Shown here in pieces: positions 55,633 through 62,862 of a DNA stretch of 64,000 bases. Each line of letters begins with the position of its first letter. Within the stretch, counting starts at the first letter, position 1. The stretch covers positions 1 through 64,000 of IMG/VR virus record IMGVR_UViG_3300037069_001724; one strand, given 5' to 3'. Source of the stretch: a virus. A program made the position numbers and the translations under genes. The notes beneath the pieces were generated by a model that did not search any database, was not told where the DNA came from, and saw only the letters and a list, made by a program, of their open reading frames with translations.

Positions 55633-56226
55633 CTAGTCCTCCAGAGTGGTGACACGAGAGGAGCCGCCGATGCTGAACTCAGGCTTCTCGCCGCGCTTGA
55701 CCGCAGCCCAGAGCTCGGTGTCGTCCACCTTGAAGCCGACCCACCAGCCGACCAGACCGAGGTCGATGCCGAGTGCCTTCTGCTTCTCCTTGGTGAACAC
55801 CATGCTCTCGACCATGCGACCGACGCCGACGGTGTCGTGCATGTCGCCCTGCACGCGACTCGACAGCGTGTACTCGTAAGCCGCCTTCTCGAGTTCCTCG
55901 GCAGGGATGATGTCTCCCTGCTTGTCCACGATGATGCGTCCGTCCTTCTCGACGACGCTGGCCCACCCGAACATGAGCTGCTGATCCTGGTCGAACTTCT
56001 TGATCTCGAGCGGCAGCGACCATCCCTTCGAGGCGTGCACGATATCACCGCTATCGTTCTCTTCGTCGAGACCGACATCAGGATCCTTGACGCTCTCGGC
56101 TGCGGTGGTAGCGGCCATCTCGCGTCTCGCCGCGCGCCTCTTTCGCCCCTCGTTGCCGATAGCGGTGCGCGCGTGGACGCCGTTGACACCGGCGTCCTTC
56201 CCGAAGATGTCGTCGAAGCTCTGCAT
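55633..56226 (-). CDS. XkdF-type head maturation protease
   Basis: A protein of 197 residues. QLMFGWASVVEKDGRIIVDKQGDIIPAEELEKAAYEY (about 83-119) and GDMHDTVGVGRMVESMVFTKEKQKALGIDLG, then GWWVGFKVDD, are the diagnostic sequence of the XkdF/S78_2 prohead protease. The active-site Asp/His/Ser arrangement can be seen as GDMH and a Ser in EFSIGGSS. Cleaves scaffold during head maturation. Confidence 0.88.
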   Translation of the reverse strand: MQSFDDIFGKDAGVNGVHARTAIGNEGRKRRAARREMAATTAAESVKDPDVGLDEENDSGDIVHASKGWSLPLEIKKFDQDQQLMFGWASVVEKDGRIIVDKQGDIIPAEELEKAAYEYTLSSRVQGDMHDTVGVGRMVESMVFTKEKQKALGIDLGLVGWWVGFKVDDTELWAAVKRGEKPEFSIGGSSRVTTLED

Positions 56227-56227
56227 G

Positions 56228-56371
56228 TCAGTGTCCGGTTCCGAATGGGTTGAACAGATAGACCAGAAACGCGAACAGCCCCACCACCGCCAGCGGCACG
56301 CCGACGAGTAGTGAGACGTATCCGATGGCGTACACCACGTCGTGCACCGTTATCGCGTGATCCATGTTCAT
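56228..56371 (-). CDS. Membrane microprotein, 47 aa
   Basis: ATG at 56371 overlapping the upstream TGA; stop TGA at 56228-56230. Residues 14-42 are a long hydrophobic run (YAIGYVSLLVGVPLAV and onward), so one or two membrane helices. Sits between protease and the secreted protein; function unknown. Confidence 0.5.
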   Translation of the reverse strand: MNMDHAITVHDVVYAIGYVSLLVGVPLAVVGLFAFLVYLFNPFGTGH

Positions 56372-56790
56372 GTCATCGGTCCCGGCATGAAGCACCTGAT
56401 CCATACGGGCGGATCAGCCCCAATCGTGTAGACCGGCCACACCATTGTGCGACCGAACTTGTTCGGCTCCGTGACCAGAGCCTCGTCCGGCACGTCGACC
56501 CAGATCATGTCGGTGGAGTCCGGCTCTCGCGGAATGCGCACGCGATAGTGTCCGTCGTGATTGTCCCAGTCCGCGTCCCGCATCGGGAAGCCGTCGGTCA
56601 AGGAGCAGCACAGTCCCTTGCCGGACTTGAGCTGATCGAACCACGCCTTGAGAGGAGAGTCAGCGTACTTGCCGTCCAGGTCCCGCGCCTGCACGGCGCA
56701 CGCGAACAGGCACGCGAGTGAGAGACCCACGATGCCGTAGATGAGAACGAGCTGGATGAGAAGCGCGAAGGACTTCCTTGCCCTTGACAT
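56368..56790 (-). CDS. Secreted or membrane-anchored protein, 140 aa
   Basis: N-terminal MSRARKSFALL followed by a long hydrophobic segment to CAVQA (about 5-34) that could be a signal peptide or anchor. The mature part has Cys61-Cys62 (GLCCSL), a Trp/Asp-rich centre and WIRCFMPG. A similar pattern (GLCCSLxDG..D..W) occurs in many alphaproteobacterial phage and bacterial proteins of unknown role. Confidence 0.55.
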   Translation of the reverse strand: MSRARKSFALLIQLVLIYGIVGLSLACLFACAVQARDLDGKYADSPLKAWFDQLKSGKGLCCSLTDGFPMRDADWDNHDGHYRVRIPREPDSTDMIWVDVPDEALVTEPNKFGRTMVWPVYTIGADPPVWIRCFMPGPMT

Positions 56791-57161
56791 CAGAACCTCA
56801 CGCGCTGACCGTTGATCGTGAAGCCCTCCTCGCCGTGCTGTCCGCCCATGGTGGGCAGACGCGGATCGGCCTCGCGAATGGCCGCTAGAAACTCCTTGTC
56901 GTTCGGGTCGAACGGCTTGAGCGGCGGTGCCCGAGGCGGCACGTACATGTCGATCTTGGGCGGAGGGATGGTCGGCATGCCGCGCGCCTGAAGCAGGCGA
57001 TTGTGCGCCGCGCGACGCTCCGGCGACAGCCACGGCCATCGCGCCTCCTCGTACGTCTTGCCGGTGCCCTCGTAGCTCTGCTGCTCCACCTGAACGCGCT
57101 CGACGAGAACCGGGATCTCGGTGATCTGGCGACGCTTGCGGCGATTGTGTCTACTGCTCAT
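56790..57161 (-). CDS. Hypothetical protein, 123 aa
   Basis: Basic N-terminus (SSRHNRRKRRQITEIPV), Pro-rich centre (PTIPPPKIDMYVPPRAPPLKPF near 63-84). Low-complexity and probably unstructured in part. No family. Confidence 0.5.
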   Translation of the reverse strand: MSSRHNRRKRRQITEIPVLVERVQVEQQSYEGTGKTYEEARWPWLSPERRAAHNRLLQARGMPTIPPPKIDMYVPPRAPPLKPFDPNDKEFLAAIREADPRLPTMGGQHGEEGFTINGQRVRF

Positions 57162-57517
57162 GGCTCCATCTTCCCTGTCAGTCTGTACTTGATGAATGCG
57201 AACACGATGGTGGCGAGATATCCGATAGCTGGGATCAGGAGCGCGAGACCAATCTTACCTCCCAGCTTCCAGTAGTTCTCGATCGAGGCCAGTCGTTGCT
57301 TCAGGTCGTCGTTGGTCTTCTGAAACTCCTCTGTCTTCTCCTCGAAGTCCCTCTCCTGCTCGGCGCGCTGCTGCGCCATGTTCCTCTCCATGTCGCCCAT
57401 CTCGCGCTCCATGTGATCGAGTCTCTTCTGGAGCTCCAGTACGCGAGACGCGGCCTCGCGGGCATCCAGGACGCGGAGCAGTCGACGCTCCATCTCGTCT
57501 TCGTCGATGCCAGCCAT
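57158..57517 (-). CDS. Coiled-coil protein with C-terminal membrane helix
   Basis: Starts MAGIDEDEME at 57517 (AAGGAA upstream). A long coiled coil in residues 14-78, then a hydrophobic helix (IGLALLIPAIGYLATIVFAF near 89-108) and a basic end. This resembles tail-anchored bacterial coiled-coil proteins and may be a spanin- or membrane-linked factor. It sits beside a second coiled-coil/hydrophobic protein. Confidence 0.55.
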   Translation of the reverse strand: MAGIDEDEMERRLLRVLDAREAASRVLELQKRLDHMEREMGDMERNMAQQRAEQERDFEEKTEEFQKTNDDLKQRLASIENYWKLGGKIGLALLIPAIGYLATIVFAFIKYRLTGKMEP

Positions 57518-57536
57518 GTCTATAAATTCCTTTAAT

Positions 57537-57911
57537 TTAACGACGACTGCTGCCATTGACTAGCTCCAGCTTCTCGTGCTCGAGATCACTGTTCTTTGAG
57601 ACGGTGGCGGCGATACCATCGCTCACCGCGTTGAGGCGCTCCATGTATATCGCCTTGACGCTGTCGCTCGTCTCCTGCTTGATCTGCACCTGCCGATCGA
57701 TCTGCTCCTTGCGAAGTAGGTCTAGCTGAAGCTTGTTCGTCTGTATCGAGTTGTCGATCAGGCGCTCGGTCAGCTTCTCGTTCTGCGCGATCACGTACTG
57801 TCGCGATGCCGGGATCGGACCACCGATCGTGACGTAGCCGGTGGCGCACGCCGTGATGCAGGTGGCCGCTCCTCCAGCGACCTTGAGTATCGTTCCCCAG
57901 CCCTCTAGCAT
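57537..57911 (-). CDS. Coiled-coil protein with hydrophobic N-terminus
   Basis: Starts MLEGWGTILK at 57911. A hydrophobic Ala/Cys/Thr-rich segment near 8-28 (VAGGAATCITACATGYVTI) and then a charged helix (LQLDLLRKEQIDRQVQIKQETS) to residue 110. Either a weak membrane anchor or a lipoprotein-type signal. It follows the portal gene directly. Confidence 0.5.
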   Translation of the reverse strand: MLEGWGTILKVAGGAATCITACATGYVTIGGPIPASRQYVIAQNEKLTERLIDNSIQTNKLQLDLLRKEQIDRQVQIKQETSDSVKAIYMERLNAVSDGIAATVSKNSDLEHEKLELVNGSSRR

Positions 57912-59428
57912 CACGATCCTCCGCTCTGTCTCATCTCCTTGATGCGCCGTGCCATCATGCCCTTTAGCATCTTCTTCAGGTTGTCCTTGTCCATGCCGAG
58001 CATCTGCACCGGAACGGCCTTGGTCTTTCCGTTCTCCTCCTCGTTCACCTCCGGGAAGCCCGCCGCGTCCCTGAGGAAGGACTCGAGCTCCTCGTCGGGG
58101 AACAGCGCCATCCCTGACATCGCGAGATTGTTGATGAACGCGCCGAGGCCGTCCAGGTCCATGCGCTGCGGCATGTCCGGCTGAAACTCCGGCATCAGCT
58201 TCAGGTCGAGGCCGTTCAGCTCCCAGATGCGAGGAAGCGCGTATCGGTTCAGCACCGAGGCGATGGACTGGAGCCAGCCCTCGATGGCCGCGTAGAACAT
58301 GTCGACCTTCATGGTGCCGAGGTTGTTCGTGCCTCGCACCTCGTGCCCCATCTGGATGAAGTCGCAGAGCACAGTCATGAGCATGTCGATCTTGTGACGC
58401 GTGATAGTCTTGTCGATGTCGACGCCGCCCTTGCCGCCGCCGGATCCAGGCGTCAGGAGCTGAAAGTCGTACATCTTGACGTTCGACATCGTGCCGTCGG
58501 CGTTCTGATAGGTGTTCGACGGAAGCATCGCTCCCATCTGCTCGCCGATGCGCACGTTGGTCACGAGGTTCTTGAGCGCCTGAAGCGTCATGCTGGCCTT
58601 GGCGCTGTCCGGCCCGGTGCCGGCCGCCGCGTCCATCAGGGCGTTCGGCACGGTCAGCAGCGGAAAGCCGCTGATGCGCTCGAACAGAACCGCCTCCATC
58701 TCCTCCATCCTCTTGACGAAGTAGTACGAGCGATACGCCGTGCGCAGTATGCTTCGTCCCTCCGGGTTGTTCTTGTGCGACTGCGGCCGAAACAGCAGCA
58801 TCTTCTCGATCGGTATGTCGATGAATGTACCGACCCACGGCTGCTGAGTAAGGCCGCGCACCTGTCCGTTGCCGTCGAAGAACCACTTGAGCACGGTGTC
58901 CTGTCCGCGGATGGGAAGCCGGCGCCAGCCGATGCGTCCGTCCGCGAAGTCCGACGTCGGCAGCGCCGGCGTCATGCCCCCCGCCGTGTCGTCGCTGACT
59001 TGGGGAGGGCGGGGGCCGCTGCGACGCTTGTACACGATCTCGTGAGCCGCGAAGCCGTAGCCGAGCATCGACAGCGCCTCGGTGACGAAGTCCTCCCAGG
59101 TGTGGGACATGTCCATGCGCAGACTGTCGGCGAAGTCGGCCTCCTTCTTCGCGGCGGCGTTGTCACTCGCAGGCTCGACGCGCCACTTAACCTTGCGCAT
59201 GGCCTGCTGAATGGCGAACAGCATCGAGCCGACAACCGAGGAGTTGTCGATCATCTCCCGGTAGACGGTGATGGCCTGACGACCAACTAGCTGCGGAAGA
59301 AACTCCTCTCGCACCCAGCCCGAGTATTGACGAAGACCGTAGGATCCGTAGTCCTCGAACAGCATCTGCGAGTTGAGCTGCGGAGGCAGATAGCCGCCGC
59401 TGCCGTCGGTGGTCGGGTTCTGCGCCAC
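57911..59428 (-). CDS. Portal protein
   Basis: A protein of 505 residues of the DUF935/Mu gp29 type. Typical pieces: DNSSVVGSMLFAIQQAMRKVKWRVEPA, DFVTEALSMLGYGFAAHEIVYKRR, FRPQSHKNNPEGRSILRTAYRSYYF, FIQMGHEVRGTNNLGTMKVDMF. It forms the dodecameric ring at the head vertex through which DNA passes. Located between TerL and head genes as expected. Confidence 0.9.
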   Translation of the reverse strand: MAQNPTTDGSGGYLPPQLNSQMLFEDYGSYGLRQYSGWVREEFLPQLVGRQAITVYREMIDNSSVVGSMLFAIQQAMRKVKWRVEPASDNAAAKKEADFADSLRMDMSHTWEDFVTEALSMLGYGFAAHEIVYKRRSGPRPPQVSDDTAGGMTPALPTSDFADGRIGWRRLPIRGQDTVLKWFFDGNGQVRGLTQQPWVGTFIDIPIEKMLLFRPQSHKNNPEGRSILRTAYRSYYFVKRMEEMEAVLFERISGFPLLTVPNALMDAAAGTGPDSAKASMTLQALKNLVTNVRIGEQMGAMLPSNTYQNADGTMSNVKMYDFQLLTPGSGGGKGGVDIDKTITRHKIDMLMTVLCDFIQMGHEVRGTNNLGTMKVDMFYAAIEGWLQSIASVLNRYALPRIWELNGLDLKLMPEFQPDMPQRMDLDGLGAFINNLAMSGMALFPDEELESFLRDAAGFPEVNEEENGKTKAVPVQMLGMDKDNLKKMLKGMMARRIKEMRQSGGS

Positions 59429-59431
59429 TTA

Positions 59432-60802
59432 TCAGTCTTCCCTGTTGATGGGCGTCCGCGCCTGAATGATGTCGGACACGCGCTCGATCACCTGTCTCCA
59501 GTCACCCTGCTTCTGCTGACGGACCTGCATCACGTTCGCGTACCAAGGAGACGACTGACGCGAGCCGAACCAGCGCCAGCAGTTGTCCCTCGGCGTCATG
59601 ACGATGGTGGGAACGCCGAGCGCCCCCGCGAGATGTGCGACAGCGGTGTCCACCGCCACCACCAGATCGAGACACACGATCAGGCGCGCGGTGTCGTAGA
59701 AGTCGTGTATCCCCACCTCGTGGTGCCGCATCTGGAACGGAGGTGCGCGGTACGGATACTGAAGACTGTGCCACTCCACGCCGAGCAGCGCCCCGAGCGG
59801 CGCGATCAGCGAGAGGTCCCCGATACTCTTCATGGCGGCCAACTGCGCCAGCTCCGGCTGGAGAGGCCTCTCGCCCGCGTGCCAGCAGATGCCGACGCGC
59901 GTGATACCATCGACTACTTGCGGACCGTCCTCCATCGGGCGAACGTGGACGTATGGCTGCGGCCGAATGTCGTCGATGATGCCGACGTGAGCCGCTCGCG
60001 CCGCGCTCATGATCGACATGGCGTGCGACACCTCGCGCGGTATCGAGTCTCCGTAGGCCACAACACCGTCGATGCCCTGCGTTCCGTGGATCACGAGATC
60101 CAGCAGCGGCTTCTTGGCCTCGAGCCAGATCTTCATGCGCGGATACATCGACTTGAGCGCGAAGGCGTACCGCATGAACATGATGTAGTCGCCGTGGCCC
60201 TGCTCGCCGTAGATGAGCAGACCACTCGGCAGTGCGTCCGCCATGCCGTTCCACTCCGGCACTCCGAGGTGACGCCGCGCCGCGTTCGGCATCCGGCGAC
60301 GCCACTCGAGCTCGTCCCATCCCTCGCGAAGGTGACCGGCGCGGAGCAGCGCGTTCGCGAAGCTCGTGTGCATGGTCGGCGTGTCTGGCTCCGCCTCCAC
60401 CGCGCGCCGCATCAGCGCGATGGCCTCGTCGTCGCGGTCGTCGAGTCTCGCGAGCGACGCTAGGTTGTGCAGCGCGGGAGCGTGACGCGGATCTAGCTGC
60501 GTCGCGTGCTCCCAGCATCGCTGCGACTCGTCGAACCGGCCCATCTGCATCCAGGCGACGCCCTCGTCGGCGAGCCAGTTCGCGCTCGGTCCGGCGTGGT
60601 CCATCGCGCGATCGAGACACTGCATGGACTCGAACGGCATTCCGATCTTGCCGAACAGAGCGCCGCGCGCCGCCCAAGCCTCGGAGTAGTTGGGACGCAG
60701 GATCAGTGCCTCCTGGAGCGCGACGAACGCTCCCTGCACGTTGCCGCGCGCCGCGTGGTTGCTGGCGCTCTCGAAGAACTGCTCGGCGGTGATCTCACTC
60801 AT
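59432..60802 (-). CDS. TPR-repeat glycosyltransferase (GT41/GT9-like)
   Basis: A protein of 456 residues. Residues 5-155 are four or so TPR repeats (ASNHAARGNVQGAFVALQEALILRPNY, WMQMGRFDESQRCWEHATQLDPRHAPALHNLASLA). From about 190 a GT-B domain with LIYGEQGHGDYIMFMRY, RVGICWHAG, VCLDLVVAVDTAVAHLAGALGVPTIVM and RQSSPWY. This is the bacterial TPR-heptosyl/O-GlcNAc-transferase-like fold. TPR enzymes of this kind usually glycosylate proteins. In the portal-terminase interval its target may be a virion protein. It is not a structural gene of known phage modules. Confidence 0.8.
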   Translation of the reverse strand: MSEITAEQFFESASNHAARGNVQGAFVALQEALILRPNYSEAWAARGALFGKIGMPFESMQCLDRAMDHAGPSANWLADEGVAWMQMGRFDESQRCWEHATQLDPRHAPALHNLASLARLDDRDDEAIALMRRAVEAEPDTPTMHTSFANALLRAGHLREGWDELEWRRRMPNAARRHLGVPEWNGMADALPSGLLIYGEQGHGDYIMFMRYAFALKSMYPRMKIWLEAKKPLLDLVIHGTQGIDGVVAYGDSIPREVSHAMSIMSAARAAHVGIIDDIRPQPYVHVRPMEDGPQVVDGITRVGICWHAGERPLQPELAQLAAMKSIGDLSLIAPLGALLGVEWHSLQYPYRAPPFQMRHHEVGIHDFYDTARLIVCLDLVVAVDTAVAHLAGALGVPTIVMTPRDNCWRWFGSRQSSPWYANVMQVRQQKQGDWRQVIERVSDIIQARTPINRED

Positions 60803-61040
60803 GTCCGCCTCCCTGCGCGTCGCCGACGGGGATGGTAAAATTCGTGCCGTCGTGATCGAGCGTGATGCCAGACACGATATTCAGGCCGACGAGCTTCTGC
60901 TCGTCCTTCTCGCGCGCATCCATGGCGGCGACGGTCACCATGAGCTCGGCCCGCGCCAACGCCGCCGCGTTTGTCGGCGCCTTGGTCTGACCGAGCCAGT
61001 CGATCAAGGCGATTATGTTCCTCAGGTCCTTGGACTGCAC
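60795..61040 (-). CDS. Hypothetical protein, 81 aa
   Basis: GTG start with GGAGCAG. Helical first half (LRNIIALIDWLGQTKAPTNAAALARAEL), beta second half (NIVSGITLDHDGTNFTIPV). Overlaps the glycosyltransferase by 8 nt. No family recognised. Confidence 0.5.
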   Translation of the reverse strand: MQSKDLRNIIALIDWLGQTKAPTNAAALARAELMVTVAAMDAREKDEQKLVGLNIVSGITLDHDGTNFTIPVGDAQGGGHE

Positions 61041-61070
61041 TGCACTGCTCCTTTACTGCTGATGAGTTGA

Positions 61071-61382
61071 CTAGCCGGCCTGATCGGTGCCGGGCTCCGA
61101 CGAGGTCGCGTCGCCACCCGGCTCGTCGCCGGGATACACCGCGTTCGGGTTTTTCGGCGTGTTCACGGTGTCGCTGCGTCCACTCGGATCCTGGTGAAGT
61201 CCGCGCTCGAAGGTCTCGGCCGGATGCAGCACGCCATGGATCACTTGCTCGGCCACGTCCTCGGCGGCCTTCGCGGTGTCCTTCAGAGCCTCGAGCTCCC
61301 TTCCCTTCTCCGCGTTCCGGATCGCCTCCTCGGCGTTCTGGTCGTCGGCCTTCGGCACGTTATCGTGATATGACTCTGGCAT
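61071..61382 (-). CDS. Hypothetical acidic protein, 103 aa
   Basis: A highly charged protein with a helical middle (EEAIRNAEKGRELEALKDTAKAAEDVAEQ) and a Pro/Gly/Asp-rich tail. Probably flexible; no family. Confidence 0.5.
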   Translation of the reverse strand: MPESYHDNVPKADDQNAEEAIRNAEKGRELEALKDTAKAAEDVAEQVIHGVLHPAETFERGLHQDPSGRSDTVNTPKNPNAVYPGDEPGGDATSSEPGTDQAG

Positions 61383-61391
61383 CGATCCCTC

Positions 61392-61568
61392 CTATGCGTC
61401 GAACTGGTTGACTTCCTGGAGCTCGAGACGTCCAGTCTCCGTGTCGAGCTCGTAGTTCTCTCCGTAGCGAAGTGTGCCCTGTATCAGCATCGGTCCGCTC
61501 GGCGTGGGAACAGTGAACTGCGCCTGCACGACGCGCTCGCTGCTCCCACGAATGCAGATGATGATCAC
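61392..61568 (-). CDS. Hypothetical protein, 58 aa
   Basis: GTG at 61568 overlapping the upstream TGA (GTGA). Mainly beta (VVQAQFTVPTPSGPMLIQGTLRYGENYELDTET). No family recognised. Confidence 0.5.
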   Translation of the reverse strand: MIIICIRGSSERVVQAQFTVPTPSGPMLIQGTLRYGENYELDTETGRLELQEVNQFDA

Positions 61569-61660
61569 CGAAACTGTCCCGCAGCCCAGATAATCATGAC
61601 GCAGACGCAGATCATCGCCACGCAGATGACCCAAGCCTGACCAGTGCTGATGTCCATCAT
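61565..61660 (-). CDS. Membrane microprotein, 31 aa
   Basis: ATG at 61660 overlapping the upstream stop (ATGA). Residues 10-27 are hydrophobic with two Cys (WVICVAMICVCVMIIWAAG), giving one membrane helix. Coupled to both neighbours. Confidence 0.45.
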   Translation of the reverse strand: MMDISTGQAWVICVAMICVCVMIIWAAGQFR

Positions 61661-61878
61661 ATCGCGTCCCTCGGCTGATAGTCGTACGGCGCGCATCGGT
61701 ATCCACCGACCGTCCACTGCTCGCCGCGATAGATGGACTTCTCCTTCCATCCGGCGACCTCCTGCGGCACGATCAGGCACAGCGGCGCCTCCTCGCGCGA
61801 CATGACCTCCTCGTGACAGACCGGTGTGTCCATCAGTCCGATGGAGTGACATACGAGCACGACGGTGGCGAACCTCAC
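61657..61878 (-). CDS. Hypothetical protein, 73 aa
   Basis: GTG start overlapping the stop of the 66-aa gene. Hydrophobic N-terminus (MRFATVVLVCHSIGLM) that could be an export signal or part of a fold, and four Cys. No family recognised. Confidence 0.5.
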   Translation of the reverse strand: MRFATVVLVCHSIGLMDTPVCHEEVMSREEAPLCLIVPQEVAGWKEKSIYRGEQWTVGGYRCAPYDYQPRDAI

Positions 61879-62075
61879 TTCAGCAGCACGCTGCGCACCG
61901 CGCAGTCCTTTGCCTCGAGCAGCTTGCGCAGCGCCACGGTCCGCTCGCTGTTGCGCGGCAGTGTCTCCACGATGTCGTACGCCAGCAGACAGAACGGCCG
62001 CGACACGAGACGCAGATGCTCGGGAAGGTGCGCGTACTGAAAGAACTGAAGCATCGGGTCCGGCATGTCGCTCAT
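61875..62075 (-). CDS. Small helical protein resembling Acb2/Tad1 hairpin domain
   Basis: A protein of 66 residues, the pattern LQFFQYAHLPEHLRLVSRPF (9-28) plus LAYDIVETLPRN (31-42) and RTVALRKLLEAKDCAVRS (45-62). This two-helix pattern (PEHL..VS.PF..LA..I....P.N.ER..ALRKLLEAKD.AVR) matches the widespread small proteins of the Acb2/Tad1 hairpin type, which bind signalling cyclic nucleotides of CBASS or Thoeris defence. Direct binding residues cannot be checked by eye. If correct it is an anti-defence sponge; a plain conserved protein is the alternative. Confidence 0.5.
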   Translation of the reverse strand: MSDMPDPMLQFFQYAHLPEHLRLVSRPFCLLAYDIVETLPRNSERTVALRKLLEAKDCAVRSVLLK

Positions 62076-62305
62076 GGCTTCTTGCTCCAGCTTCTGTACT
62101 TCACGATCACGTACTTCTTCAGACCGGTGATCGGCGTGCGCTGCTGCTCGATCATCGCGGCGTCGGCCAGATCCTCGAGCACGCGCGCCACGTCCGCCTG
62201 ATCACCGCTGCCGATGGCCATGCGGACCTCCGCTGGACTTCGCCACTCGGTGGTCACGTGCGCCAGCACGCGAGCGCGCGACGGCGAGTTCGGGCTATGA
62301 CTCAC
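62072..62305 (-). CDS. Winged-helix-like protein, 77 aa
   Basis: GTG at 62305 (coupled to upstream TAG). The order RARVLAHVTTEWRSPAEVRMAIG..ADVARVLEDLADAAMIEQQ..LKKYVIVKYR has helix-helix-helix-wing pattern. Probable DNA-binding protein; may assist packaging or regulation. Confidence 0.5.
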   Translation of the reverse strand: MSHSPNSPSRARVLAHVTTEWRSPAEVRMAIGSGDQADVARVLEDLADAAMIEQQRTPITGLKKYVIVKYRSWSKKP

Positions 62306-62858
62306 GGCGACGATCCAGTGCCGAGTAGCCGGGTGGTGGATCGCCCTGTATCCACGCCACGATGGGACGCGGCATGTCGCGACGTATCGCGGCGTCCATA
62401 AGCATGTCCTCGGACGGACGCGACGCACTGTACTGCACGCGATCAAGGTCCCACGACGTCGGGCCACCGCGCACCTCCGGCGCTATCTGCGACTCGCCTC
62501 TGCGAACGCGGATGCCGGCTCGGTCGCGAAGTGTCGCGCGGCGCTGCCAGATGCTGCCGACTGTGCGATGCGGAAGCTTCTCCGTGCACTCGTTGACGTT
62601 GGTGCACGTCATCGCGATCTCGTCCTCCTCTGGAGTCCAATTTCTGCGTCGCCTCTGCCCGACACTGCGGTCGTCAGTGACGCGGACCCTCAGGTGAGTG
62701 CCGCGCTGCATGATGCTGCCCTGCGAGCGACCGAGGTCGCGACTCATGTCCTGTATTGACACCGAGTTGCGCGACATCTCGCGAAGCCGATTGTCCTCGT
62801 GCTCGGTCCACGCCTTGCCGTTTCGTGGATGCGTCTCGCTCGGGTAGTGTCTTGACAT
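62295..62858 (-). CDS. Myb/SANT-like DNA-binding protein, candidate small terminase
   Basis: A protein of 187 residues with two helix-turn-helix repeats of SANT/Myb style: KAWTEHEDNRLREM..VSIQDMSRDLGRSQGSIMQR (about 15-52) and RNWTPEEDEIAMTC..PHRTVGSIWQRRATL (about 72-111). It ends just 4 nt before the large terminase stop... that is, directly downstream of TerL in the transcript. Small terminases bind DNA via HTH domains, so this is a candidate for the small subunit; a transcription regulator is the alternative. Confidence 0.5.
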   Translation of the reverse strand: MSRHYPSETHPRNGKAWTEHEDNRLREMSRNSVSIQDMSRDLGRSQGSIMQRGTHLRVRVTDDRSVGQRRRRNWTPEEDEIAMTCTNVNECTEKLPHRTVGSIWQRRATLRDRAGIRVRRGESQIAPEVRGGPTSWDLDRVQYSASRPSEDMLMDAAIRRDMPRPIVAWIQGDPPPGYSALDRRRES

Positions 62859-62862
62859 GACG

